This document shows positions 32,579-40,742 of a stretch of DNA of 64,000 nucleotides, piece by piece. Below the pieces are notes generated by a model. It did not search any database, was not told the DNA's origin, and was given only the letters and a program-made list of their open reading frames with translations. Origin of the DNA: Pareuzebyella sediminis (lineage in GTDB: Bacteria > Bacteroidota > Bacteroidia > Flavobacteriales > Flavobacteriaceae); NCBI RefSeq assembly GCF_008367235.1, contig NZ_VTZS01000001.1:1426001-1490000 (forward strand), written 5' to 3'. A program made the translations under genes and the position numbers. Each line of letters opens with the position of its first letter. Within the stretch, counting starts at the first letter, position 1.

Positions 32579-35500
32579 TCAATTTTTGATTAAACTTTGA
32601 GTGTAAACAGTCCCGTCTTGCAAGATAATATGTATCTGATAAACTCCTTTTGTCAACCAGGAAATATCGATACTTAGGGCAGTGAGAACCAGAGAAGAAT
32701 TATCCATTTTTTTTGTCAACATAAGCTTCCCGTTGATATCGAATATCGATAGTTTCGATATTACGCCATCCCCAACGGTTTCTAAATAAACGATATCGTT
32801 CGCTGGGTTAGGTACTAAACTGATTGCAAATATATTCTCAGAAGGACTTAGCACATTTGAATCGGTATCTTTGATCTTCAAAGTAGAAGTGGCGGCCCCT
32901 ATATCAACAGGGCATCCCATCACCTCCACCTCGGCCATGTGCAGGATCCCGTTGCCCGAGAGCTGTACCCGAACGTAGCGCCCCTCCGCATTGAGCGGTA
33001 CCGTCTCCGAGGCACCCGCGGGGCCCGGGAAGTACGCCCCTGTGACGTTGCCGTCCTCCAAGAGTTCCTCAAGGGTCGCGCCCGCCGGGAAGGGCGCCGC
33101 GGAGACCAGTACGTAGAAGTCCCGAAGACGGGACTGGTTCCCGTCGCTGCGGTTGTAGAGCACCACCTGGTCCACCGTATGGTCCGCACCCAGGTCCACC
33201 TCCCACCAGGGGCGGTACTCGTTCTGGGTGTGCTGCAGGTCAGCGCTCCAAGGGGAGGTCCCCGTGGTGCTGCCGTCCACAGCATAGGAGGCCGAACTGT
33301 TCCCGTAGGTGCTCGACATCGACGACGTGCCGCCAAGGGCCACGTTGGAAAGTACGCAGCCCCCGCTGCCGACCGTGGCGACCTCGATATCGTAACTGTC
33401 CGACTGCACGCAGCCCGAACCGTCGTCGTAGGTGTAGGTCACCGTATAGGTGCCCGCGCCAAGGCCGGGGTCGAACGTACCGTCCGTGCTCGCCCCGGAC
33501 CATACCCCGCCCGAAGGGCTGCCCGTGAGCGCCTGGACCGGGTCCGTGTCCAAAAACGGGCCGACGGGCGATATCGCAACGGTATCCGAACCGTCGCAGG
33601 GGGAGGCCTGTAGGAAGCATCCCATCACCTCCACCTCTGCCATGTGCAGCATCCCGTTGCCCGAGAGCTGTACCCGAACGTAGCGCCCCTCCGCATTGAG
33701 CGGTACCGTCTCCGAGGCACCCGCGGGGCCCGGGAAGTACGCCCCTGTGACGTTGCCGTCCTCCAAGAGTTCCTCAAGGGTCGCGCCCGCCGGGAAGGGC
33801 GCCGCGGAGACCAGTACGTAGAAGTCCCGAAGACGGGACTGGTTCCCGTCACTGCGGTTGTAGAGCACCACCTGGTCCACCGTATGGTCCGCACCCAGGT
33901 CCACCTCCCACCAGGGGCGGTACTCGTTCTGGGTGTGCTGCAGGTCAGCGCTCCAAGGGGAGGTCCCCGTGGTGCTGCCGTCCACAGCATAGGAGGCCGA
34001 ACTGTTCCCGTAGGTGCTCGACATCGACGACGTGCCGCCAAGGGCCACGTTGGAAAGTACGCAGCCCCCGCTGCCGACCGTGGCGACCTCGATATCGTAA
34101 CTGTCCGACTGCACGCAGCCCGAACCGTCGTCGTAGGTGTAGGTCACCGTATAGGTGCCCGCGCCAAGGCCGGGGTCGAACGTACCGTCCGTGCTCGCCC
34201 CGGACCATACCCCGCCCGAAGGGCTGCCCGTGAGCGCCTGGACCGGGTCCGTGTCCAAAAACGGGCCGACGGGCGATATCGCAACGGTATCCGAACCGTC
34301 GCAGGGGGAGGCCTGTAGGAAGCATCCCATCACCTCCACCTCTGCCATGTGCAGCATCCCGTTGCCCGAGAGCTGTACCCGAACGTAGCGCCCCTGAGTG
34401 TTCAGTGCAATCGTCTCCTCGAGACCGGCCTGGCCGCTGAAATAGAAATCGGAAACATCGGGGTCCGACTCCAGATCGGATATCGTCGCCTGAGAAGATA
34501 TCGGTGTTATCGAAACGAATACGTGAAAATTGTTCAAACGGGTACTAAAGGAATCATTACGGTTGAAAATTTTCAGGTTCTCCAAAATGTACTCGGCACC
34601 CAGGTCCACCTCCCACCAAGGAGTGACCTCGCTCTGGGTGTGCTGCAGGTCAGCGCTCCAAGGGGAGGTCCCTGAGGTGTAGCCGTCTATCGCCAATGAC
34701 GCCACGCCGTTCCCATAGGTGCTCGACTGGGAAGCCGTGCCGCCAAGGGCCGCATTCGAAAGTATACAACTGCTCTCTACAGTAATAATTGATGTTGAAA
34801 TAAAATTGCCATCATTGGTAGTTACCCTGATGGTTACTACACCCGGGGAGACCCCCGTCACAAGGCCGGAGGCGTCGACCGTAGCCACCGATTCGTCGTC
34901 CGAGGACCAGGTAACGCCCGTGTCAGTAGCGTCGACCGGGGATATCGTAGCGGTGAGCTGTTCGGTAAGGCCCTCGGTCACCGTAGCCGTATCGGGGGAC
35001 AGTACCACGCCGCTCACGGGGATAGGCGCCGGGGAGACCGCCACTAGGGAGGTCGAGGTAAAGCCGCCGTCGTCCGTCGTGGCAGTGATCGTGGCCGTGC
35101 CCGGGGAGACCCCCGTCACAAGGCCGGAGGCGTCGACCGTAGCCACCGATTCGTCGTCCGAGGACCAGGTAACGCCCGTGTCAGTAGCGTCGACCGGGGA
35201 TATCGTAGCGGTGAGCTGTTCGGTAAGGCCCTCGGTCACCGTAGCCGTATCGGGGGACAGTACCACGCCGGTAACATTAACAATAGGTGGACCGTTAAAA
35301 AAATCAAAGACGGTACAAGGTATTATTTCAGAAGGAATTGTTCCATCGCCTTCACTAGGCCTTCGCCAACCCACGGACAAATTGTCGCCACCATAACCTT
35401 CATTCATTAATGCCTCAATGTAATAATTCTGGCCTGCGACCAAATTAATACCGGCAGACTTTTGTGTAGGATACTTGTTCCATTCACTAAAATTAGACCA

Positions 35501-38143
35501 AAGATTATGATACGCGATACGAATTTTGTTAGCCTCGCTTGTATCGCTACTTAAATTAAGTTCAACAGCATCATCCCCGGAAATCCAAAAATAATAGGTT
35601 CCTGTTTCTGGAGCTGTTAGAATTCCCCTGACCCGCACACCGTAATTATCAGCCACATTAATTGGAATATTAAACTCATATAACTCGTCTGTCTGACTCG
35701 GATGATCGGGAAAGTTGGTGTCACTTTTTAAATCAGCGATAGTAGTTCCCGATACATTAGAATACGTTTCCATAATAATACGGTCTGGGCATGGATCCGT
35801 CATTTGATTTATCCAATCCTCAATCAATTGTACCGCCTTATCATCAATTTTATTCTTCGCCAAAGGTGGCATTCTAACAGCCGGATCAGTACTATTAATT
35901 CTATGATATAAAATAGACGTATTAATGTTACCTGGTTCGACTATCTTTTCATTGGGTATCCCTAAAGTTTCAATAGGACTGGCCGTTAGAAGACCTGTTT
36001 GCGCAATATCCAATTTCATTCTCAAATCGAACTCCCCTCGATTTCCCGTACCTGGCCTATGGCAATAGGCGCAGTTCAAATCTAAATAAGACCGTGCTTT
36101 ATCATCTATAGTTGCCGTTTGATCATCGATGGACTTATATGTTAATAAGTTATTTGTGTCGGAGTCAGTTATTGATTGATCTAATATTCCTAAATGGCTT
36201 AAGGTAACTAATTGATTTGCCGTTCTACCCGTCTTAGGATAGGTATAATCTTTGTTCAAATATCTTGTTCTAGTTCCTAAAGTTCCTCCGGAAGTAGCGT
36301 TGTGGCAACTGATACAATCGCTAGTACTTGGGTACTGCCAAGTTTGCGTACTCGTACTACCATCTGCTAAGGCAATGTTAATAGTTTCGTCAAGACCCGT
36401 GGTAAGAAGCTGGGCATCAGTCTGTTGATCATTCCATTTGTAAGTGACATAATAGAAGTTACCATCATCACCTTTAATAGAAAATCTAGTCTCTATTTTT
36501 TTTGTAATAGAGGGATTATTTTCATCTATGGGCAATTCAAAATGTTTTACCAGCACAGAACCAATCGGAAAATTCCAAACATCTTCTTCCGAGTACCCAA
36601 TTTTTTCTCCTGGTGTATCATGCGTACCATCGTTTGGTATACCCACCCACCTTTTTTTAAGGGCTCCATCAGACCAAAACGGGTCAATCAAATCATAAGG
36701 GATTAGTCCATCTGAAGGCTCCAATGTATTCAAATCTGTAAAAGCTCCAGTCTCCGACAGTAGTTGTGGTACGGTAAGGTATGGATTGTCTTTTGAAACC
36801 ATTTTGTACAATGTAGACACCCCTAGTTTCATAATATAAAGCTCTGCATCAGCGTCTTCACCAAATGAAATTATGTCGGTCGATGAAAAACTTCCCAATT
36901 GGGTATAATCGCCTGTAGCGATGTCAATAGTCCATATCTCTTCCCCTACCCCATAGTCCGCACAAACATATTTACCTTGAAGTTCAGGAATTTCAGATCC
37001 ACGATATACGTATCCGCCAATGATCGAATTGGCTGCAGATCGCGGAAAATAGGTAAGCGGTTCTTCATGTGGCATGTTGTTCAACAAGTTTGGAACACAA
37101 AATGTACTCATGTACAAACCTTCATACAGAGGCCATCCATAATTTTTTCCTTTTTTTACTACATTGATTTCCTCATGTCTTCCTCCACCAATTTCCCCAA
37201 CGTAAAGATCACCGGTTGCCCGGTCTTTTGTCATTCTGTGAGGATTTCGATGACCCAAGCTGTAGTACTCTTCAAAATTGTCACCGGTAGGACTTAAAAA
37301 AGGGTTGTCATTAGGTATCCAATATCCATTTCCTGTGATCTCATCCGAAAACCCGTGGTCAGCAGGCATCGTTCTAACCGGAGCATGGCTTTTTGTCGGG
37401 TCTTGGGCTACATCCAGGCGAAGCACGCCACCATCAAGATTATTCGTAATATCCTGAGCTTTTTTGAAGGCTGTCTGATCACCGGTCGTTAAATAGAGAA
37501 ACCCATCATCACCAAATAAAAGTCCCCCCCCTCGGTGCGTGGTACCGTACATTCTGAGTTTAAGTAAAATTTGTTCTGATGATTCTTGCACGTTAAATGT
37601 GGTTGGATCCATCTCGTATCGCGAGAGCACCAAAAAATTACCCCAATACTCTTCATTATTACAACTTTGGGTGGTATAATAATCAGGATAATCGGTACTG
37701 TTCGCATCCTCCGTCGTATAAAAAACATAAAAATAATTGTGCCCTGCGGTACCATATTCAGGATGTAGTGCCATGCCAAGAAATCCACCATCCCACACTA
37801 CACCAACTTTATCCGAAAGATCGAGAAGTAGGTTTTTTTGAGTAACATCGGGTACTTTATCAAACCAGAATATTTGACCATCGCGTTGGCCAACAATTAC
37901 TTTATTGGTATTTGAAACTTCATTGAAAGTTAAGGGAGAATCAAATGTTAGATTTGGAAAGACCGGCACGTAGGGCAATCCACCCGACAACCTAGCCGGA
38001 AAATTATAGTTTAAATAGCTGTTTAACGGTTCCGGATTATCCAAGCCAGACCCTGCAAAATAGGGAACGGCCCCTAGTAGGGTAAGTGATAGAGAAAGAA
38101 AAAGGTACTTTCTGAACTTTGAGCTTGGTAAAAAAAATTTCAT
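32579..38143 (-). CDS. T9SS-exported PQQ sugar-dehydrogenase-like protein with two heme motifs (1854 aa)
   Basis: Domains in order: signal peptide (about 1-30); a soluble PQQ glucose/sorbosone dehydrogenase-type six-bladed propeller (about 50-450) with GFLGMALHPEYG, THRGGGLLFGDDGFLYLTTGD and LGHRNPHRM including the probable catalytic His and PQQ-binding Arg; a linker; a region with two CxxCH heme-binding motifs (Cys610-His614, Cys691-His695) and a RMPP axial-Met candidate; PA14 (about 790-945); two Big_2 domains (956-1125); three fucolectin/discoidin-like modules (1126-1274, 1361-1509, 1596-1744) with two PKD-like modules between them; and a T9SS tail (about 1770-1854). Likely a surface quinoprotein-cytochrome sugar dehydrogenase with glycan-binding arms. 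Sugar specificity unproven. Confidence 0.86.
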   Translation of the reverse strand: MKFFLPSSKFRKYLFLSLSLTLLGAVPYFAGSGLDNPEPLNSYLNYNFPARLSGGLPYVPVFPNLTFDSPLTFNEVSNTNKVIVGQRDGQIFWFDKVPDVTQKNLLLDLSDKVGVVWDGGFLGMALHPEYGTAGHNYFYVFYTTEDANSTDYPDYYTTQSCNNEEYWGNFLVLSRYEMDPTTFNVQESSEQILLKLRMYGTTHRGGGLLFGDDGFLYLTTGDQTAFKKAQDITNNLDGGVLRLDVAQDPTKSHAPVRTMPADHGFSDEITGNGYWIPNDNPFLSPTGDNFEEYYSLGHRNPHRMTKDRATGDLYVGEIGGGRHEEINVVKKGKNYGWPLYEGLYMSTFCVPNLLNNMPHEEPLTYFPRSAANSIIGGYVYRGSEIPELQGKYVCADYGVGEEIWTIDIATGDYTQLGSFSSTDIISFGEDADAELYIMKLGVSTLYKMVSKDNPYLTVPQLLSETGAFTDLNTLEPSDGLIPYDLIDPFWSDGALKKRWVGIPNDGTHDTPGEKIGYSEEDVWNFPIGSVLVKHFELPIDENNPSITKKIETRFSIKGDDGNFYYVTYKWNDQQTDAQLLTTGLDETINIALADGSTSTQTWQYPSTSDCISCHNATSGGTLGTRTRYLNKDYTYPKTGRTANQLVTLSHLGILDQSITDSDTNNLLTYKSIDDQTATIDDKARSYLDLNCAYCHRPGTGNRGEFDLRMKLDIAQTGLLTASPIETLGIPNEKIVEPGNINTSILYHRINSTDPAVRMPPLAKNKIDDKAVQLIEDWINQMTDPCPDRIIMETYSNVSGTTIADLKSDTNFPDHPSQTDELYEFNIPINVADNYGVRVRGILTAPETGTYYFWISGDDAVELNLSSDTSEANKIRIAYHNLWSNFSEWNKYPTQKSAGINLVAGQNYYIEALMNEGYGGDNLSVGWRRPSEGDGTIPSEIIPCTVFDFFNGPPIVNVTGVVLSPDTATVTEGLTEQLTATISPVDATDTGVTWSSDDESVATVDASGLVTGVSPGTATITATTDDGGFTSTSLVAVSPAPIPVSGVVLSPDTATVTEGLTEQLTATISPVDATDTGVTWSSDDESVATVDASGLVTGVSPGVVTIRVTTNDGNFISTSIITVESSCILSNAALGGTASQSSTYGNGVASLAIDGYTSGTSPWSADLQHTQSEVTPWWEVDLGAEYILENLKIFNRNDSFSTRLNNFHVFVSITPISSQATISDLESDPDVSDFYFSGQAGLEETIALNTQGRYVRVQLSGNGMLHMAEVEVMGCFLQASPCDGSDTVAISPVGPFLDTDPVQALTGSPSGGVWSGASTDGTFDPGLGAGTYTVTYTYDDGSGCVQSDSYDIEVATVGSGGCVLSNVALGGTSSMSSTYGNSSASYAVDGSTTGTSPWSADLQHTQNEYRPWWEVDLGADHTVDQVVLYNRSDGNQSRLRDFYVLVSAAPFPAGATLEELLEDGNVTGAYFPGPAGASETVPLNAEGRYVRVQLSGNGMLHMAEVEVMGCFLQASPCDGSDTVAISPVGPFLDTDPVQALTGSPSGGVWSGASTDGTFDPGLGAGTYTVTYTYDDGSGCVQSDSYDIEVATVGSGGCVLSNVALGGTSSMSSTYGNSSASYAVDGSTTGTSPWSADLQHTQNEYRPWWEVDLGADHTVDQVVLYNRSDGNQSRLRDFYVLVSAAPFPAGATLEELLEDGNVTGAYFPGPAGASETVPLNAEGRYVRVQLSGNGILHMAEVEVMGCPVDIGAATSTLKIKDTDSNVLSPSENIFAISLVPNPANDIVYLETVGDGVISKLSIFDINGKLMLTKKMDNSSLVLTALSIDISWLTKGVYQIHIILQDGTVYTQSLIKN
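32946..34395 (-). repeat. 705-bp near-perfect tandem duplication
   Basis: Positions 32946-33690 match 33651-34395 at a shift of exactly 705 bp (235 codons). I saw one difference, G33146 versus A33851, which is synonymous in a Ser codon. The unit encodes one PKD-like plus one fucolectin-like module. It is very GC-rich: 44 of 60 bases at 33001-33060, against 24 of 60 at 36601-36660 in the same gene. Confidence 0.9.
34843..35270 (-). repeat. Tandem Big_2 repeat in the 1854-aa gene
   Basis: 34843-35012 and 35101-35270 appear identical over 170 bp, at the same 258-bp period as the Big_2 pair of the 1804-aa gene. The two pairs differ in sequence from each other but share the DASGLVTGVSPG core. Confidence 0.85.
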
Positions 38144-38505
38144 ACAGATGGTCTTAGCAGGATTGTAAAACAGGGGAAGTAGTACAAAAGAATATCAATT
38201 CATCATGCGTGTAGGGCGATAATCGATAATCTGCACGGTAATTTGTTGAAGTGTGCAAAAAGTTAAGAAAATGCTAAAATGCTCGTAAAAAAAATTCGTC
38301 GCGGTTTATTATAAAATCGTATCGGTATGCTCGACCTTATAGAGAAATGGAATGGAATTTTTTACAATCAATCAGCTCAAAAGAATTGGAATGTCTACCA
38401 GTTGAAACTTATTTACCAATTTATATTACAATGAAATATCAAATCAATAATCGTTTTTTTTTTGAAGGTTGTACTCGCTAACAATAAAATCTATGGACGA
38501 GATGA
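38144..38505. other. 362-bp intergenic region upstream of the PQQ-dehydrogenase gene
   Basis: AT-rich, with no gene and no exact TAnnTTTG element for the giant gene. No clear terminator follows the MFS gene on this side. Nothing else recognisable. Confidence 0.5.
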
Positions 38506-39834
38506 CTATTTCTTCTTTTTCGCGTTCACACGAAATAGCAATAACATCCCCATTAAAAAAAAGACCCCCAAAAATATGGTCGAACTACGCATACTACCTG
38601 TAGATTGCGCAACAAACCCATAGATGAAAGTACCGATTACAATTCCTATTTTTTCGGAAGCGTCATACAAACTGAAGAACGACGCGGTATCCGTCGTTTC
38701 TGGAAGAAATTTTGAGTAGGTCGATCTTGACAACGCTTGAATACCTCCCATGATGAGGCCTACAAAGCCCGCCGCTATATAAAAATCGATCGGGGTCAAC
38801 AGAAAATAGGCATAAATGCAGATACACACCCATAATAAGTTGAGTACAATCAAGGTTTTTATATTACCGAATATTTTAGAGGCCCTAGCCGTTAAGGTGG
38901 CCCCTAAAATGGCTACCACTTGTATAACCAATATGCTTATTATCAATCCTGTTGTTCGTTCACCATCAGAACCCCAAGTGATTTCTTCCTCGCCAAAATA
39001 GGTAGCTATTAACATAACGGTCTGTACCGCCATACTGTACACAAAAAAGGCGATAAGATAGCGCTTTAGACGCTTTTCCGTACCTAGCTGGTTCCAGACA
39101 GTTCTTAATTCCTTAAAACCGTTAAACACTATATTTTTATGTCGATTTGTTTTTTTAAAGCCTTTAGGAAGATGGTAAAAGGTGTACTGCGCAAAAACAA
39201 TCCACCAAATTCCTACGGTGACAAAAGAATACTTCATGGCCCTTATTTCAGCGGCCTCACCTAAAGTGTCGACAATCCCGAACAAAGACGGTTTCATCAC
39301 CATGGCAAGATTGACCAATAAAAGAAGTACACTGCCCAAGTATCCCATAGAAAAACCCTTTGCGCTAATCTTATCCTGTTGTTCGGGATAGGCAATATTA
39401 GGCAGATAAGAATTATTGATGGCAAAACTTACCCAAAAGCCGACCAAACCGAAAAAGTAACACGTTAGCCCAAAATAGATGTTCTCCAATGAAAACCAAT
39501 TTAGGCCGATGCACGAAACACCGCCTAAATAGCAGAAGAATTTCATGAAAATTTTTCGGTTTCCTATATAATCCGCAATTCCGGACAACAAGGGGGTAAC
39601 AATTGCAATAAAAAGGAAGGCCGCCGATGTGACGTAACTGATCAAGGGAGCGCGGGCAATTTCAAGCCCAAAAACAACTACCTTATCAATTTCTGCAATT
39701 CGAAAAAGAGCCCCATAAAAAATGGGGAAAATTGTCGAAGCAATTACAAGGCTGTACACGGAATTCGCCCAGTCGTAGAATGCCCAAGCATTCAATAGCT
39801 TCTTGTTTCCCTTGACTAAAATCGTTCTTGTCAT
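38506..39834 (-). CDS. MFS transporter, UMF1/Atg22-like family
   Basis: A 12-helix major facilitator (442 aa). The start LLNAWAFYDWANSVYSLVI and the internal DYIGNRK and GGIQALSRSTYSKFLPETTDTASFFSLYDA motifs are typical of bacterial UMF1-family proteins related to yeast Atg22 vacuolar effluxers. The substrate is not predictable; efflux of amino acids or sugars is possible. A terminator-like hairpin ends only about 10 bp upstream of its ATG, so either read-through or a promoter overlapping the hairpin must express it. Confidence 0.9.
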   Translation of the reverse strand: MTRTILVKGNKKLLNAWAFYDWANSVYSLVIASTIFPIFYGALFRIAEIDKVVVFGLEIARAPLISYVTSAAFLFIAIVTPLLSGIADYIGNRKIFMKFFCYLGGVSCIGLNWFSLENIYFGLTCYFFGLVGFWVSFAINNSYLPNIAYPEQQDKISAKGFSMGYLGSVLLLLVNLAMVMKPSLFGIVDTLGEAAEIRAMKYSFVTVGIWWIVFAQYTFYHLPKGFKKTNRHKNIVFNGFKELRTVWNQLGTEKRLKRYLIAFFVYSMAVQTVMLIATYFGEEEITWGSDGERTTGLIISILVIQVVAILGATLTARASKIFGNIKTLIVLNLLWVCICIYAYFLLTPIDFYIAAGFVGLIMGGIQALSRSTYSKFLPETTDTASFFSLYDASEKIGIVIGTFIYGFVAQSTGSMRSSTIFLGVFFLMGMLLLFRVNAKKKK

Positions 39835-39843
39835 TTAAAAATA

Positions 39844-39867
39844 AAAACCGCTCTAGAGAGCGGTTTT
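39844..39867 (-). terminator. Terminator-like hairpin just upstream of the MFS gene
   Basis: AAAACCGCTCT pairs with AGAGCGGTTTT around a very short loop. On the minus strand it is followed by TTTTTATTTTTAA, directly before the MFS ATG. It lies 26 bp after the M48 gene and probably ends that transcript. Confidence 0.7.
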
Positions 39868-39892
39868 AAATATACGTTGATTTAATGGTAAA

Positions 39893-40702
39893 TTATTGAA
39901 ATGAGGTAACACCGAATTTTTTAGCCTCTTCTTTGGCAAGTGGTGCCCATTGTGTCAGATTGTTAATACGTGTATCGTTCGAAGGGTGTGTGCTCAAAAA
40001 TTCGGGTGGGGCCTGACCCCCGCTTTTCGCCTTCATTCTCTTCCAGAGCTCTGCGGCTTCGGCAGGATCGTAACCCGCAATTGCCATTATCTGTAGACCG
40101 ATACGGTCAGCCTCTGTTTCATGACTTCTGCTAAAAGGAAGCATTAAACCCACCGTAGAACCGAGGCCGTAGGCCTGATTGAACATATTTCTTTTTTGTG
40201 GGTCTTGTATGGCTACATTACCTGCGACAGCGCCTAATTGTTGAAGTGTTCCCGCACTCATGCGTTGTGCCCCATGATCGGCCAATGCGTGTGCTACCTC
40301 ATGGCCCATAACTACGGCCACACCGGTTTCACCTTGGCAAATGGGCAATATCCCGGTATAGAAAACTATTTTTCCTCCGGGCATGCACCATGCGTTCACC
40401 GTTTCGTCTTTAACAAGGTTATATTCCCACTTATAATCCTTTAGGTACCCGGCATACCCATTTGCAGTCAACCATCGCTCGGCTGCCGAAGAAATACGTT
40501 GGCCCACTTTCGTAATCATTTTAGCTTCGGAAGAGTTTTCGACAACTTGATTCTCGTTCAAAAACTGATCATATTGTGCAAAAGCCATCGGAAAAATCTG
40601 ACTATTAGGATAAAAGTTCAATACCTTTTTTCCTGTAAATGGATTTGTTTTACAAGCCACAACGCCCATAAACAAGATGAGTAAGAAAACTATTTTTTTC
40701 AT
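39893..40702 (-). CDS. M48-family metallopeptidase lipoprotein (LoiP/YcaL-like)
   Basis: Zinc protease (269 aa) with a lipoprotein leader and lipobox Cys17 (GVVAC). HExxH is at 134-138 (GHEVAH) and the third ligand Glu lies in SRSHETEADRIG. It resembles periplasmic LoiP-type outer-membrane quality-control proteases. It follows the GH31 gene by 40 bp on the same strand. Confidence 0.9.
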   Translation of the reverse strand: MKKIVFLLILFMGVVACKTNPFTGKKVLNFYPNSQIFPMAFAQYDQFLNENQVVENSSEAKMITKVGQRISSAAERWLTANGYAGYLKDYKWEYNLVKDETVNAWCMPGGKIVFYTGILPICQGETGVAVVMGHEVAHALADHGAQRMSAGTLQQLGAVAGNVAIQDPQKRNMFNQAYGLGSTVGLMLPFSRSHETEADRIGLQIMAIAGYDPAEAAELWKRMKAKSGGQAPPEFLSTHPSNDTRINNLTQWAPLAKEEAKKFGVTSFQ

Positions 40703-40742
40703 GCTATTTACATTTTTTCAAAAAATAACGATACAAAAAAAA

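Noticed and set aside
32920-34388. Long antisense and frame-shifted ORFs over the GC-rich module arrays (for example 32939-33613 and 33644-34318 plus, 32920-33336 and 33625-34041 minus).
   Set aside because: They arise because GC-rich repeats have few stop codons, their translations are Arg/Pro/Gly-rich noise, and they repeat exactly with the 705-bp unit. The sense frame explains the DNA.
23845-35270. Interpretation of the repeats as a CRISPR array or an insertion sequence.
   Set aside because: Units are in-frame protein modules of 705 and 258 bp, with no short direct repeats plus spacers, no inverted ends and no transposase.
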